Origin: Gammaproteobacteria bacterium | GTDB taxonomy: Bacteria; Pseudomonadota; Gammaproteobacteria; Pseudomonadales; Pseudohongiellaceae | Assembly (NCBI GenBank): GCA_019654215.1 | Contig: BPDI01000031.1 | Span: 1 to 36,644, forward strand | DNA: 36,644 nt | Direction: 5' to 3' | Shown here: piece after piece, positions 18,003 to 27,885 of the stretch | Position numbering within the stretch: the stretch's first letter is position 1 | Layout of the letters: the number at the start of each line of letters is the position of its first letter | The notes under the pieces: generated by a model | The model's database searches: none | Told to the model about the DNA's origin: nothing | What the model saw: the letters and a program-made list of their open reading frames with translations, nothing else | Position numbers and translations under genes: made by a program

Positions 18003-20864
18003 GTGCCATTTAAGAAGCGTCTGCTAAGATCAGAAATCGCCTTCGCACTCTCCGTTGGATTATTTCTAGCTGCCTCACCTAAATCGGCAGATGCCCAGCT
18101 TCCTCAATATAGTTGTAGACCTAATGACGGCGGTGACGGATGGATTTGCGAAAATACTGGTCCGATTGAGTCTCCAAACACGGCCGATGGAAATGACCGT
18201 TACAACAGCCCGGGGGCGGTACTACCAGACGGAACTGGTTCACAAAGACGACCCTCTTTCCAATTTCCAATTCAATTGCCCGAGGACCCTGCAGAAGAAT
18301 CTGCCGAACCCGAACAAGCTGAAGATGAATTAGAAGACAACGAGGAAGCCGAAGAGGACCCCGAAGACCAGGTCGCATCTCCGCAACAGCCTAGCTTTCC
18401 CCTTGGGCCCACCGCACCGATTGCAGAACCAACAGAAGAACCAGAACAAGAAGTCATTGCCCAACCGATAGTTGCACCCACTTCAGATTATGACTTGGAC
18501 TGGGTTCCTCGTGAAGAACTAAGTGCAGAACAGTCATCTCTGGTTCCGGGAAATTGTTGTGGCACATACGTCGATCCAGCTGCTGAACTTCTCGATCCCG
18601 CCAATGATCCTGCAAATGCGGGAACTACCTTCTTAACAGATGAAACCGGATTATCTCAGATCAATCAGAATCTGATCACCATTGACGGTGAGGTTATTGT
18701 GCAACAGGGATATCGCACGATTCGTAATGATAACGGCACTACCATCGATCGCGAGGCAAACACCGTGTTAATGGAGGGCAATGTTGAGTTTCGCGAGCCT
18801 GGGATTTTATTACTCGGCGATTCTGCCTATATCAACAGTTATGAATCTATTAACCGGGTCTCGGGCGCTCAGTATGTATTGCACAATTACGGAGCCCATG
18901 GCAATGCAGCCTCTGTAGTCTACTCTGGCGATTCTGGATTGGTGAGTATAGAAAATGGTGAATTTAGTCGTTGCGAACCCGGAAGTAATTTCTGGAAGTT
19001 AAGGGCAGACAGTATCGTACTGGATCAAGATGCTAATCGCGGCTACGCCGACAATGTCAGCCTGAGACTTGGTGATTTTCCAATCTTTTATTACCCGGGC
19101 ACCCTGCCATTTCCCTTGGGTGACGAGCCAATATCTGGCTTTCTCGCTCCGAGCACTGGCTCTACTCGAAGTGGAGGTTTCGATTTTGAGCTGCCATATT
19201 ATTTCAATCTCGCTCCTCATTATGACGCCACTTTATCGCCAAGAATTATTTCGGACCGAGGCACGCTAGTTGGACTGGAAGCCCGTTACTTGGCCAATTG
19301 GTCCATGAATACTTTAAATCTATCTGGACTATCTGGTGATAAACTCTATGATCCAACCACTATAAACAAACCCGGAACAGATTCACCACTTGTAGAAGAT
19401 CGATGGTTTGTTGGATTTGAACACCAAGGACTTCTCGGTGGCGGTTTCTCTTCTTTTATTGATTACAACGCTATAAGTGATGCAGATTATTTCTATGACC
19501 TGGGAAGTAGCGGACTGAATTTAACTAGCCGCACTCATCTCAACCGACAAGGCCGAATAAATTTTAATTCTGATTTTTTACGAGCAGGATTAAATGTACA
19601 AAGAATCGAGATCATTGATCCTATTTATACGAGATCGAATATCAACAAGCCGTTTGATCGGTTACCACAATTCTTCTTTGAAAGTAATGCTTACTTAAGG
19701 GGTGGCTTCCGAGTAGGAATTCGCGGCGAAGCTACTTCTTTCGATCGCAATCTAGATGAAGCTTTATTAACGATGAACCAATTGAATAATGGTGCGTTAA
19801 TAAATGGTGAACGATTTAACCTCGAACCAGAAATAGGTTGGTCGAATGAAAATCTAGGTTGGTTTATTCGAACCAATGCCAAGTACAAATACATTCAATA
19901 CAAATTACAGAACCAGGCATTAGGCACAATTGAAGATCCAGACCTTGGTATCGGTATCCTTTCCTTCGACGCTGGCTTGCTTTTTGAACGGGATATGAAT
20001 CGAGATAGCGGTTGGCGACAGACTCTCGAACCTCGAGTGTCGTATTTATATAGTGAATATGAAGATCAAAGTTCTTTGCCTCTGTTCGATACCTCAGAAT
20101 TGAATTTCAGCTTTAATCAACTGTTTCGCGACGATAGATTCAGCGGCGGTGACCGAATAGCTGATGCCGATCAGGTCGCCTTTGCCTTAACCAGCCGCTT
20201 TTTAAATCCGCAAGGAAAAGAAACAGCCCGCATGAGCATCGGGCGGATCCACTATTTCGCGGACCGTATGGTGACTCTAACCAATCCACTACAGACCTGG
20301 TTACCGCGCTATTCGCCATTAACTAATGAATCAGCCCTTGCCGGTGAACTTGCCTTTTCATTAGGGGAAAACTGGCGCTTGAATACCGACGTACAATGGA
20401 ATGAAGAAACCGAGATCATTGATGAGGGCGCAGTCCAGCTCCGCTATCATCGCGACGATAATCATTTGCTAAATTTCGCCTATCGATACCGCAGCCTGGT
20501 AAGTAACCCATCCTTCATCTTCCCTTCCGGAATAGATGCGCGCATAAAGCAAACAGATATCTCTGCAGTCTGGCCAGTCAATAACAACTGGAGTCTATTG
20601 GCGCGCTGGAACTACGATCATAGCAATGAAAGAAATCTTGAGAGTTTTGCCGGTGTTGAGTGGTCTAATTGCTGTGCTACGATTCGCCTAATAGGCCGAG
20701 AATGGGTTGACGAAGACGAATTGTTTCTTCCTAATATCGAACCCGACCGAGGAATTTTTGTCCAATTTACTCTAAATGGGCTTGGAAACCTCACGGGGGG
20801 AGGTCTAAGCAACCTTTTAACCGACAGTATCTGGGGATTTAGAGAAACTGATTATGGCTTATAA
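18003..20864 (+). CDS. lptD: LPS-assembly outer-membrane protein LptD
   Basis: LptD with LptE inserts lipopolysaccharide into the outer leaflet. GTG start at 18003; signal peptide with probable cleavage after ADA at residue 31. The N-terminal OstA/beta-jellyroll (about 215-330: EGNVEFREPGILLLGDSAYI) is followed by the large barrel, with conserved PIFYYPGTLPFPLGD and GFLAPSTGSTRSGGFDFELP. Cysteines at 38 and 49, the CC pair at 185-186 and a C-terminal CC pair at 890-891 fit the disulfide-linked architecture; the last pair matches C724-C725 of E. coli. Residues about 93-155 are an acidic, proline-rich, probably disordered insertion between signal and jellyroll, making the protein (953 residues) longer than E. 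coli LptD. It overlaps surA by 11 bases. Confidence 0.95.
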   Translation: MPFKKRLLRSEIAFALSVGLFLAASPKSADAQLPQYSCRPNDGGDGWICENTGPIESPNTADGNDRYNSPGAVLPDGTGSQRRPSFQFPIQLPEDPAEESAEPEQAEDELEDNEEAEEDPEDQVASPQQPSFPLGPTAPIAEPTEEPEQEVIAQPIVAPTSDYDLDWVPREELSAEQSSLVPGNCCGTYVDPAAELLDPANDPANAGTTFLTDETGLSQINQNLITIDGEVIVQQGYRTIRNDNGTTIDREANTVLMEGNVEFREPGILLLGDSAYINSYESINRVSGAQYVLHNYGAHGNAASVVYSGDSGLVSIENGEFSRCEPGSNFWKLRADSIVLDQDANRGYADNVSLRLGDFPIFYYPGTLPFPLGDEPISGFLAPSTGSTRSGGFDFELPYYFNLAPHYDATLSPRIISDRGTLVGLEARYLANWSMNTLNLSGLSGDKLYDPTTINKPGTDSPLVEDRWFVGFEHQGLLGGGFSSFIDYNAISDADYFYDLGSSGLNLTSRTHLNRQGRINFNSDFLRAGLNVQRIEIIDPIYTRSNINKPFDRLPQFFFESNAYLRGGFRVGIRGEATSFDRNLDEALLTMNQLNNGALINGERFNLEPEIGWSNENLGWFIRTNAKYKYIQYKLQNQALGTIEDPDLGIGILSFDAGLLFERDMNRDSGWRQTLEPRVSYLYSEYEDQSSLPLFDTSELNFSFNQLFRDDRFSGGDRIADADQVAFALTSRFLNPQGKETARMSIGRIHYFADRMVTLTNPLQTWLPRYSPLTNESALAGELAFSLGENWRLNTDVQWNEETEIIDEGAVQLRYHRDDNHLLNFAYRYRSLVSNPSFIFPSGIDARIKQTDISAVWPVNNNWSLLARWNYDHSNERNLESFAGVEWSNCCATIRLIGREWVDEDELFLPNIEPDRGIFVQFTLNGLGNLTGGGLSNLLTDSIWGFRETDYGL

Positions 20865-22158
20865 ACCAACTATTTCATTGCTAGCCAAGACCTGCTTAAT
20901 CGCAGCAACGTTCTTTTCACTCAGTAATTCAGCCTTTGCTCAACGGATACTGCTGGATCGGGTTATAGCGCTGGTCGACCAGGATGTTGTGTTGCAGAGC
21001 GAAATGGACCTGAGAATGACGGACATATTGAATGCTGCGGCTCGGGACAACCGAGAATTGCCCCCAGAAGATGAAATGAAGGATGACGTATTGGAAGCAC
21101 TGATAATCGAAAGTATTCAATTGCAGATGGCTGAACAAGTCAGCATCCGTTTTGATGATGACATGATCAATCGTGTTCTAAATAACATGGCGCAAAGCAG
21201 TGATATGTCATTCGATCAATATGTCGCTGTGCTGGAAAATAATGGAGTGTATCTGCAAACCCGTGATCAAGTTCGGCGGCAAATGATGCTGCAGGAATTA
21301 CAGCGCGGAATGGTTAATCGACGAATCTCCATAACCAATCAGGAAATTGATAATTTTCTCAATTCCGAGATGGGAAGAGAAGTAATGTCAGCAGATTACT
21401 TCATCGATCACTTATTAATACCATTCGCCAGTGTCGACGGCGTTGATGAGCGCGATGCCAAATTAAAATATGCGGCTGACATCGTTGCTCGGGTTGGCGA
21501 AGGAGAAAACTTTCTCGAAGTTAGGACTGCAGCCAGACAAGCTAATGTATTTCCTGTCGAGAGCACTGACTTTGGCTGGCGCAAAGCGGAGAACTTACCT
21601 AATTTGTTTTCCACGATCGTAGAAGATATGGAACAAGGCGCTGTGGAAGGACCAATCGAAGCTGGCAATGGTTACCATGTAATATTCTTAGCGGGCAAGC
21701 GCGGTGGTACGGAACAAATCGTGAACCAAACAAATGTTCGGCACATCATGCTATCTCCAAACGAAATCAGAAACGAACAGCAGACGATCGGAGAAATTAA
21801 TGAACTAAGAGAAAGAATTCTTGCTGGCGAAGAGTTTGCTTCAATCGCTCGGCAGCATTCCGACGATGCCACATCTGTGGTGGCCGGTGGCGATTTAGAC
21901 TGGGTAAGTGAAGGCGGACTGCCAAGAGAATTCGAAATTGTTGTCGATCAGCTTGAAGAGAACAAACTTAGTGAACCATTTGAAACTGCTACTGGCTGGC
22001 ATATCGCCGAAGTACTTGGTCGACGTGAAACAGACCTCAGTGTTGAGTACTCCCGTTCTCAGGCAGAACAAACCTTACGCAACAGAAAATTCGATCTCGA
22101 ATTGCAAAATTGGCTAATCGAAATCCGCGAAGAAGCATTTGTCGAGTTAGTGGATTAA
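20854..22158 (+). CDS. surA: Periplasmic chaperone / peptidyl-prolyl isomerase SurA
   Basis: SurA escorts outer-membrane proteins, LptD among them, through the periplasm. The 434-residue protein starts with a signal peptide (hydrophobic core then SNSAFAQ, cleavage near residue 29), then an N-terminal chaperone domain (ILLDRVIALVDQDVVLQSEMD) and two parvulin domains: first about 178-280 (SADYFIDHLLI... GWRKAENLPNLF... IEAGNGYHVIFL), second about 290-388 (NVRHIMLSPN, ARQHSDDATSVVAGGDLDWV, EPFETATGWHIAEVLGRRE). Start within the end of lptD implies translational coupling. Confidence 0.96.
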   Translation: MAYKPTISLLAKTCLIAATFFSLSNSAFAQRILLDRVIALVDQDVVLQSEMDLRMTDILNAAARDNRELPPEDEMKDDVLEALIIESIQLQMAEQVSIRFDDDMINRVLNNMAQSSDMSFDQYVAVLENNGVYLQTRDQVRRQMMLQELQRGMVNRRISITNQEIDNFLNSEMGREVMSADYFIDHLLIPFASVDGVDERDAKLKYAADIVARVGEGENFLEVRTAARQANVFPVESTDFGWRKAENLPNLFSTIVEDMEQGAVEGPIEAGNGYHVIFLAGKRGGTEQIVNQTNVRHIMLSPNEIRNEQQTIGEINELRERILAGEEFASIARQHSDDATSVVAGGDLDWVSEGGLPREFEIVVDQLEENKLSEPFETATGWHIAEVLGRRETDLSVEYSRSQAEQTLRNRKFDLELQNWLIEIREEAFVELVD

Positions 22159-22179
22159 GGACCAAGCGGTTAATGACCC

Positions 22180-23175
22180 GTGACCAATCGAATTGCCATT
22201 ACACCTGGCGAACCAGCTGGCATTGGACCTGACCTCGCCGTACTGACTGCCCAACATCCTCCACCTAACACCGAGCTTGTCATAATCGGAGATCGTTTAG
22301 TGCTCGAGCAGCGAGCTAAGTTACTAAACCTACCGCTTTCACTAAATCAGTTTTGCAGTTCGAACTCTAAACCCAGTTCTACTGGAGAGCTTTCATTTAT
22401 TCAGGTGGATACCCAAGAGCAAGTGATTGCTGGCAAACTTAATGCCGCAAATGCTGACTATGTGCTAGAAACTTTACGCTTTGCGGCCAACAAAGTAATG
22501 GTGGGAGAGCTGGATGCAATGGTTACTGGCCCGGTGCATAAGGGAAATATTAACGATGCAGGTATTGCCTTTACTGGTCATACCGAGTTCCTGGCAAAAC
22601 ATTGTAATCAGGATCTAACCGTTATGATGTTGGCAACTGAGGGATTACGAGTGGCTCTAGCAACAACGCACTTGCCTTTAACGGAAGTACCAGGTGCCAT
22701 AAACAAAGAACTCCTTCGCAACATCATTACCATTCTGCATGAAGATCTAATTAAGAAATTTGGAATTGAAAATCCAACGATTCTGGTATGCGGATTAAAC
22801 CCTCATGCCGGTGAAGGGGGACATATTGGCCGAGAGGAAGTAGAAATAATTGAACCGGTAATGCAAGAAATGCAGGTCGCCGGCATGGACCTTATTGGAC
22901 CGCTACCTGCAGACACTCTGTTTACTGCTAAGTATCTCGATCATGCAGATGCTGTGCTATCCATGTATCACGATCAAGGTTTGCCAGTTTTGAAGTTCAA
23001 AGGTTTTGGTGATGCCAGCAATATCACTCTAGGTCTACCTATAATCCGTACTTCAGTTGATCATGGTACCGCCCTGAATCTTGCTGGAACGGGTGAAGCG
23101 AATACCGGCAGTTTCTATAACGCCATAGCAACTGCAAACGATATGGTTAGCCATTGGAGTGCATATGAAGCCTGA
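22180..23175 (+). CDS. pdxA: 4-hydroxythreonine-4-phosphate dehydrogenase
   Basis: PdxA oxidises 4-phosphohydroxythreonine in pyridoxal phosphate synthesis. 331 residues starting at GTG 22180 ([19 protein letters not shown]); the ATG seven bases upstream is in another frame. Metal and substrate motifs: [20 protein letters not shown] then [47 protein letters not shown] and [15 protein letters not shown]. Ends at TGA 23173-23175, overlapping the rsmA start by 11 bases, as in the conserved surA-pdxA-rsmA operon. Confidence 0.96.
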   Translation: MTNRIAITPGEPAGIGPDLAVLTAQHPPPNTELVIIGDRLVLEQRAKLLNLPLSLNQFCSSNSKPSSTGELSFIQVDTQEQVIAGKLNAANADYVLETLRFAANKVMVGELDAMVTGPVHKGNINDAGIAFTGHTEFLAKHCNQDLTVMMLATEGLRVALATTHLPLTEVPGAINKELLRNIITILHEDLIKKFGIENPTILVCGLNPHAGEGGHIGREEVEIIEPVMQEMQVAGMDLIGPLPADTLFTAKYLDHADAVLSMYHDQGLPVLKFKGFGDASNITLGLPIIRTSVDHGTALNLAGTGEANTGSFYNAIATANDMVSHWSAYEA

Positions 23176-23984
23176 AGAGGCTAACGTAAAACTGAGTAAT
23201 GGGCTTCCTTATCAAGCGCGCAAAAGATTCGGACAGAATTTTTTGCATGATCAAATCATAATCGACAAGATCGTCGAACAAATTGAACCAAAGAATAATG
23301 ATCATCTGGTGGAAATAGGTCCGGGTCAGGGTGCGCTCACGAAACCTCTGGCAAGCTCTGGGGCGAAACTTGATTGCATCGAACTGGATCGAGACTTGGC
23401 AAAATATCTAGACGAGGAATTTAGTCAAGAAGAAAGTGTCTCAATCTTTCAGCAAGACGTTCTTAAGTTTGATTTATCAACTTTAACGAGCACAGAAAAA
23501 TCCCTGCGGGTTATCGGCAATCTTCCTTACAACATTTCCACACCAGTAATTTTTCATTTGCTTAAGAGACATCAATTAATATTGGATATGGTTTTTATGT
23601 TACAGCTGGAAGTTGTACAAAGATTGGTAGCCAAAGCAGGCGAAAAAAATTATGGTCGATTGGGTTTAATGGTGCAGTACTTCTGTGAGGTCGAACATTT
23701 ATTCAATGTCCCCTCTTCTGCATTCACTCCCAAACCTAAAGTAGTTTCCGCAATAGTTCGTTTGAAACCCCATTCTAACTTTCCGATAGAGGCAAAAGAC
23801 CCGGAATGTTTGCAAACTGTGATTCGTTCCGCATTTAATCAACGCAGAAAGACCTTGAAAAATAGCCTTCGAGCCATCATTTCAGAAAAAATACTAAAAG
23901 AGTTCCCCAATAGATGCTAGCCTTCGGCCGGAAAACTTATCTTTGGCTGATTACGTCTTAATTAGTGATGCGATCAGCAAATGA
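23165..23984 (+). CDS. rsmA: 16S rRNA adenine dimethyltransferase KsgA/RsmA, one frameshift
   Basis: Dimethylates the two adjacent adenines A1518/A1519 of 16S rRNA. ATG at 23165 has GGAG five bases upstream; the GTG at 23159 would overlap that site. Motifs: [35 protein letters not shown] (SAM loop), [26 protein letters not shown] (the NLPY catalytic motif), [31 protein letters not shown] and [14 protein letters not shown]. After EFPN an indel near 23910 breaks the frame; the next frame gives the expected [20 protein letters not shown] and TGA at 23982-23984. About 272 residues in total, normal length. Confidence 0.92.
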
Positions 23985-23990
23985 TGTGAA

Positions 23991-24371
23991 ATGGACAATA
24001 TTAGCGACTCCATACAAATAGAAGTAAATACACGGTATCTAGATGAGCAGTCAGAACCAGCGAAAAACCGCTATGTGTTTGCTTATTCAATAGAAATCAC
24101 CAATCATGGTGCTGAATCTGTAACTTTGTTAAACCGTCACTGGCATATTACCGATGATAATAACAAGGTAGAGGAAGTTATTGGTGAAGGAGTTATCGGT
24201 CAGCAGCCCGAAATCGCTCCGGGTAAATCTTTCAATTATACCAGCGGCGCCGTTATAGAAACTGAATTAGGCACTATGCATGGCAGTTATGGGATGCAAA
24301 CTTCCGCAGGTGAGAAATTTCAAGCACCGATTCCTGCATTTTTACTTTCCCTACCCCGCACAGTTCATTAA
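23991..24371 (+). CDS. apaG: ApaG-domain protein
   Basis: Single ApaG/DUF525 beta-sandwich of 126 residues, with YLDEQSEPAKNRYVFAYSIE, ITNHGAESVTLLNRHWHITD, VIGEGVIGQQPEIAPGKSF and TMHGSYGMQT, all hallmark strands. Function is unsettled (associated with Mg2+/Co2+ phenotypes and with apaH); the fold is also found in some F-box proteins. It starts six bases after the corrected end of rsmA and precedes apaH, as in E. coli. Confidence 0.95.
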   Translation: MDNISDSIQIEVNTRYLDEQSEPAKNRYVFAYSIEITNHGAESVTLLNRHWHITDDNNKVEEVIGEGVIGQQPEIAPGKSFNYTSGAVIETELGTMHGSYGMQTSAGEKFQAPIPAFLLSLPRTVH

Positions 24372-24399
24372 ACGCAAAAGCCCTTTGTCAAAGGAGTGC

Positions 24400-24405
24400 T
24401 ATACT
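24400..24405 (+). promoter_or_regulatory. Candidate -10 element before apaH
   Basis: TATACT followed by GCGAGCC and five T residues, 30 bases before the apaH ATG. Just upstream is a near-perfect palindrome, CCTTTGTCAAAGG (24382-24394). No good -35 lies at 16-18 bases. The site shares the -10 plus GC-rich discriminator plus T-run layout of the sites at 3471, 32311 and 34251. Confidence 0.35.
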
Positions 24406-24434
24406 GCGAGCCTTTTTGAATCGTGGTTCGGGTC

Positions 24435-25258
24435 ATGAGTACGTACGTCGTTGGGGATATTCAAGGCTGCTACAAGGCTCTGAAAAAACTTTTAGAGAAG
24501 GTTAGTTTCACTCCCGGAAGGGATAAGCTCTGGTGCGTTGGTGATCTTGTCAATCGCGGTCCCAGTTCACTCGAAACTTTGAAATATCTACAGGACATCG
24601 ATGATTCGCTGCAAATAGTCCTTGGCAATCACGATCTTCATTTTATTGCCATTCATGAAGGATGTGCACCTGCAAGAACAAAAGATACACTAGCCCAAGG
24701 GTACTTGATGCCAAAGACTGTGATGAGTTGAGCAATTGGTTGAGAAACAAACCCTTAGCTCATTTCGATTGCATCGATACTGAGAATGGACATGAAGATT
24801 TCCTAATGATTCATGCTGGAGTAGCACCAAGCTGGTCATTGCAAAAAACTCTTGACCTTGCTGCTGAAGTAGAACTTGCTCTGCAGGGAAAGGATTACCG
24901 CAAGTATCTAAAAAATATGTACGGCGATGAACCAATACGCTGGCATGACGAGTTAAACGGAAAGGAAAGGCTTCGGACAATCACCAACTACCTAACCCGA
25001 ATTCGCTTTTGTGACGACATAGGGAGTCTAAGACTCGATATCAAGGAAGGTCTTTGCGCCGCCCCTTCTGGCTTCAAACCCTGGTTTGAATATGAAAATA
25101 TTTCGAGCAAGGCTACAATCTTATTTGGCCATTGGGCTGCACTGGAAGGGCGCACCGACAAACAACGCGTGTATGCATTGGATACTGGCTATGTCTGGGG
25201 TCGTGAACTCACTCTGATGCGACTGGAAGACCATTGTTTATACACCATAACAAAATAA
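24435..25258 (+). CDS. apaH: Diadenosine tetraphosphatase (symmetrical), one frameshift
   Basis: Hydrolyses Ap4A to two ADP, and is known to remove Np4 caps from RNA. PPP-type phosphoesterase motifs: TYVVGDIQGCYKALKKLL (GDxxG), WCVGDLVNRGPSS (GDxVxRG), VLGNHDLHF (GNHD), MIHAGVAPSW and FGHWAALEG. The start at ATG 24435 gives MSTYVVGD; the ATG-free extension to 24423 is less likely. The frame breaks near 24700, where one extra G in the AAGGG run separates KDTLAQ from VLDAKDCDELSNWLR. With that corrected the protein has about 274 residues, normal for ApaH. Confidence 0.92.
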
Positions 25259-25279
25259 CCTACTCCGTTTTTTAGCAAT

Positions 25280-26514
25280 ATGGAAACCTATTTAGTAGGC
25301 GGTGCTGTCCGCGACAAATTGCTGGAATCCCTGTCAAAGATGAAGACTGGGTGGTCGTAGGTGCCCGCCCTGAAGATCTATTGGAAATGGGATACCGCCA
25401 AGTCGGAAAAGGATTTCCAGTATTTCTTCATCCCGAAACACATCAAGAGTATGCCTTAGCTAGAACTGAACGGAAGATTGGACCAGGGCACAATGCCTTC
25501 GATTTTGATACCTCAGAACATGTTAGCCTGGAAGAAGATTTATGCCGCCGGGATTTGACAATCAATGCCATGGCACAAACCAAGTCTGGCGAAATTATCG
25601 ACCCCCATGGTGGCCAAGAAGATTTAACTAATAATATTTTACGGCATGTGTCTGAGGCATTCAGTGAAGATCCCCTCAGAGTACTGCGGGTTGCAAGATT
25701 CGCTGCAAAATTCAAACACAGAGGATTTTTTGTAGCTGACGAAACCATGAAGTTAATGACTGCCATGGTTGCCAGTGGTGAATTAGAAACTCTGGTAACA
25801 GAAAGAGTTTGGCAGGAAACAGAATTGGCATTAGCAACAGCTGCACCGCAAGAATTCGTTTCGGTGTTAAGACAGTGTGGCGCTCTCGCGGTAATTCTTC
25901 CTGAAGTGGATGCGCTGTTCGGTGTACCACAACCAGAAAAATATCATCCAGAAATCGACACTGGAGTTCACATCTTGATGAGTCTGGAGCAGGTGGCAAA
26001 ACTTTCAGATGACGTAACAGTCAGATATGCAACACTCGTGCATGATGTCGGAAAGGCCGTAACAGATAAATCGAAATGGCCAAGTCACCATAGTCACGAA
26101 GTACTGGGTATTCCATTGCAACAGAGTATTGCCAAACGCTTGCGAGTACCGAACGGACATACGAAACTGGCAGCCTTAGTTTGCGAACATCACACTAAGT
26201 TACACCGTGTACAAAAACTGCTCCTTCCACACTCTTAGATCTATTGGAATCTCTGGATGCGCTGCGCCAACCTAAACGCCTGGAAAGGTTTCTACTTGCA
26301 TGCGAAGCAGATGCCAGGGGTCGAACTGGTTTCAAAGGATCGAGAATATCCCCAACGAGATTATCTTAATGCCATACTCGAAGCGGTTAATCAATTAGAT
26401 GTAGAAGCATTACTGGCGGAAAACCTCGAAAGAAGCCCGCCAGAGCTCATTCGTAACAAGCGTTTACAAATCGTTTCTGACAAAGTTACGGAATTGGTAG
26501 GCGACGATGTCTGA
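25280..26514 (+). CDS. cca: CCA-adding tRNA nucleotidyltransferase with HD domain, frameshifted
   Basis: Adds or repairs the 3' CCA of tRNA. ATG 25280 opens [15 protein letters not shown], then a missing G in the CTGG run near 25324 shifts to [17 protein letters not shown]. Seen after that: [33 protein letters not shown] (RRD motif), [24 protein letters not shown], and an HD phosphohydrolase domain ([18 protein letters not shown]), so it is the long bifunctional gammaproteobacterial type of about 411 residues. Further shifts near 26235 and 26330 lead to [20 protein letters not shown] and then [18 protein letters not shown], ending at TGA 26512-26514. Overlaps the next gene by eight bases. Confidence 0.9.
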
Positions 26515-27258
26515 AAACAAAGTAGCACTCATTACGGGATCAGCGAGACGTATCGGTGCAAGCATTGTTTCGAAGTTTCATTCCGAAGGCTTCGATGTCA
26601 TAGTCCATGCGCGCAGTTCAACTGATGCAGCACAAGAATTAATGGAAAAAATGAATTCGATAAGGGCCAATAGTGCAAATTTGGTGTTAGTGAATCTAAC
26701 TGAAACGGAGGAAGTCGAACAACTCCTCAGCAAGCATTACAATGTTTTGGACGAATAGATGTGCTGGTCAATAACGCCTCTGCCTTTTATCCAACTCCGA
26801 TTAAGGAAGCAACGCAAAATGATTGGGATGAGTTATTCAATTCTAATGTGAGAGCAGCTTATTTTCTTTGTCAGAAGCTAGCCGATGAATTAATCAAAAA
26901 CGAAGGAGCGATTATCAACATAGTAGACACCCATGCCGATAATCCACTTTCCAATCATTCAATCTATAACATGGCAAAAGCTGCTTTAAAGACCATGACA
27001 AAATCTTTGGCGAAAGACTTGGGTCCAACTGTGCGGGTTAATGGTATTTCCCCGGGCGCAATACTATGGCCGACCCCCTTAGAAAATGAAGATGGCCCTG
27101 AAGTCATGCAAGCTCGAGAAAGAATTATGAAAGGCATCCCGCTTAACCGACTAGGTGACCCGGAAGACATTGCCGCCATGACCTACTTCCTAGCAATAGA
27201 AGCTAGCTACGTGACCGGGCAAGTCATTAAGGTTGATGGCGGACGCAGCTTAAACTAA
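26507..27258 (+). CDS. Short-chain dehydrogenase, probable pteridine reductase, one frameshift
   Basis: Classical SDR of about 250 residues. VALITGSARRIGASIV carries the TGxxxRxG NADP loop typical of PTR1/FolM pteridine reductases rather than the usual TGxxxGxG; NNASAF, the catalytic Ser/Asp region IINIVDTHAD, and YNMAKAAL (YxxxK) follow, then the C-terminal YVTGQVIKVDGGRSL. A T seems missing in the run near 26744, dividing HYNV from FGRIDVLVNN. Adjacent folK and folB, facing it, support a role in dihydrofolate/dihydromonapterin or dihydropterin reduction; folM would be the likely symbol, but I do not assign it firmly. Start overlaps cca. Confidence 0.85.
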
Positions 27259-27265
27259 GAAGTAA

Positions 27266-27388
27266 GTGAATATTCTGGAAGGTGAAAGTCACACTGCAGA
27301 CCTTGAGAAGATAAATCCTAATAAACTAATTCCCGTATCAGATCTCAGCAAATATCTTAGAAATTTGGCCTTGGATTCTAGAAGTTGA
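27266..27388 (+). CDS. Possible 40-codon ORF, unknown
   Basis: A GTG seven bases after the reductase stop opens 40 sense codons ending in TGA, overlapping the folK stop tail to tail by 11 bases. The composition (NILEGESHTADLEKINPNK, then IPVSDLSKYLRNLALDSRS) is plausible for protein, but I recognise no family, and it may be a chance frame or the remnant of a longer gene. Confidence 0.2.
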   Translation: MNILEGESHTADLEKINPNKLIPVSDLSKYLRNLALDSRS

Positions 27389-27866
27389 TATCTGTGGGCC
27401 AAATTTTTTGTGAGTCTCGATCAAATAGTTCCCAAAACTTCAGGTATGTTCGGTCCGAATCTGGTAAATGCATATCCGGATGCAATTCGCTAAGCGGTTT
27501 TAAGACAAAAGCATTTTCCAAAATTTCTGCTCGAGGAAGAGAGAGGCCACAATCCTCACCTGTTTCTCTGCCATATATCAAAATATCGATATCGATGGTT
27601 CGATCTGAAAATTTGGGCTGTGATCGATCCCGACCTAATGAATTTTCAAGCTCCTTTAAATAAGTAACTATTTCTTTCAAGGGCACATCACAATCGACTG
27701 AGGCAGCAAGATTTAAAAAATTTTCTCCGGAAAACCCTATCGCTTCACTTTCATAAACTCTTGAAAGCGTGATGTCTCCATACTCCTGACGCAGAGATTC
27801 TATTGCATAACCAATATTGGATATTGCATTGACGTTACTACCAAGTGAGAGAATTAAAAGGGCCAC
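27378..27866 (-). CDS. folK: Hydroxymethyl-dihydropterin pyrophosphokinase
   Basis: HPPK transfers diphosphate from ATP to 6-hydroxymethyl-dihydropterin in folate synthesis. 162 residues: LILSLGSNVNAISNIGYAIE, RVYESEAIGFSGENFLNLAA, LENSLGRDRSQPKFSDRTID then IDILIY (the HPPK signature with two Asp metal ligands) and LPRAEILENAFVLKPLSEL. It lies 19 bases after folB on the same strand, so tsaD-folB-folK reads as an operon. Confidence 0.95.
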   Translation of the reverse strand: MALLILSLGSNVNAISNIGYAIESLRQEYGDITLSRVYESEAIGFSGENFLNLAASVDCDVPLKEIVTYLKELENSLGRDRSQPKFSDRTIDIDILIYGRETGEDCGLSLPRAEILENAFVLKPLSELHPDMHLPDSDRTYLKFWELFDRDSQKIWPTDINF

Positions 27867-27885
27867 AAGGATTCTCTAAATGTGA

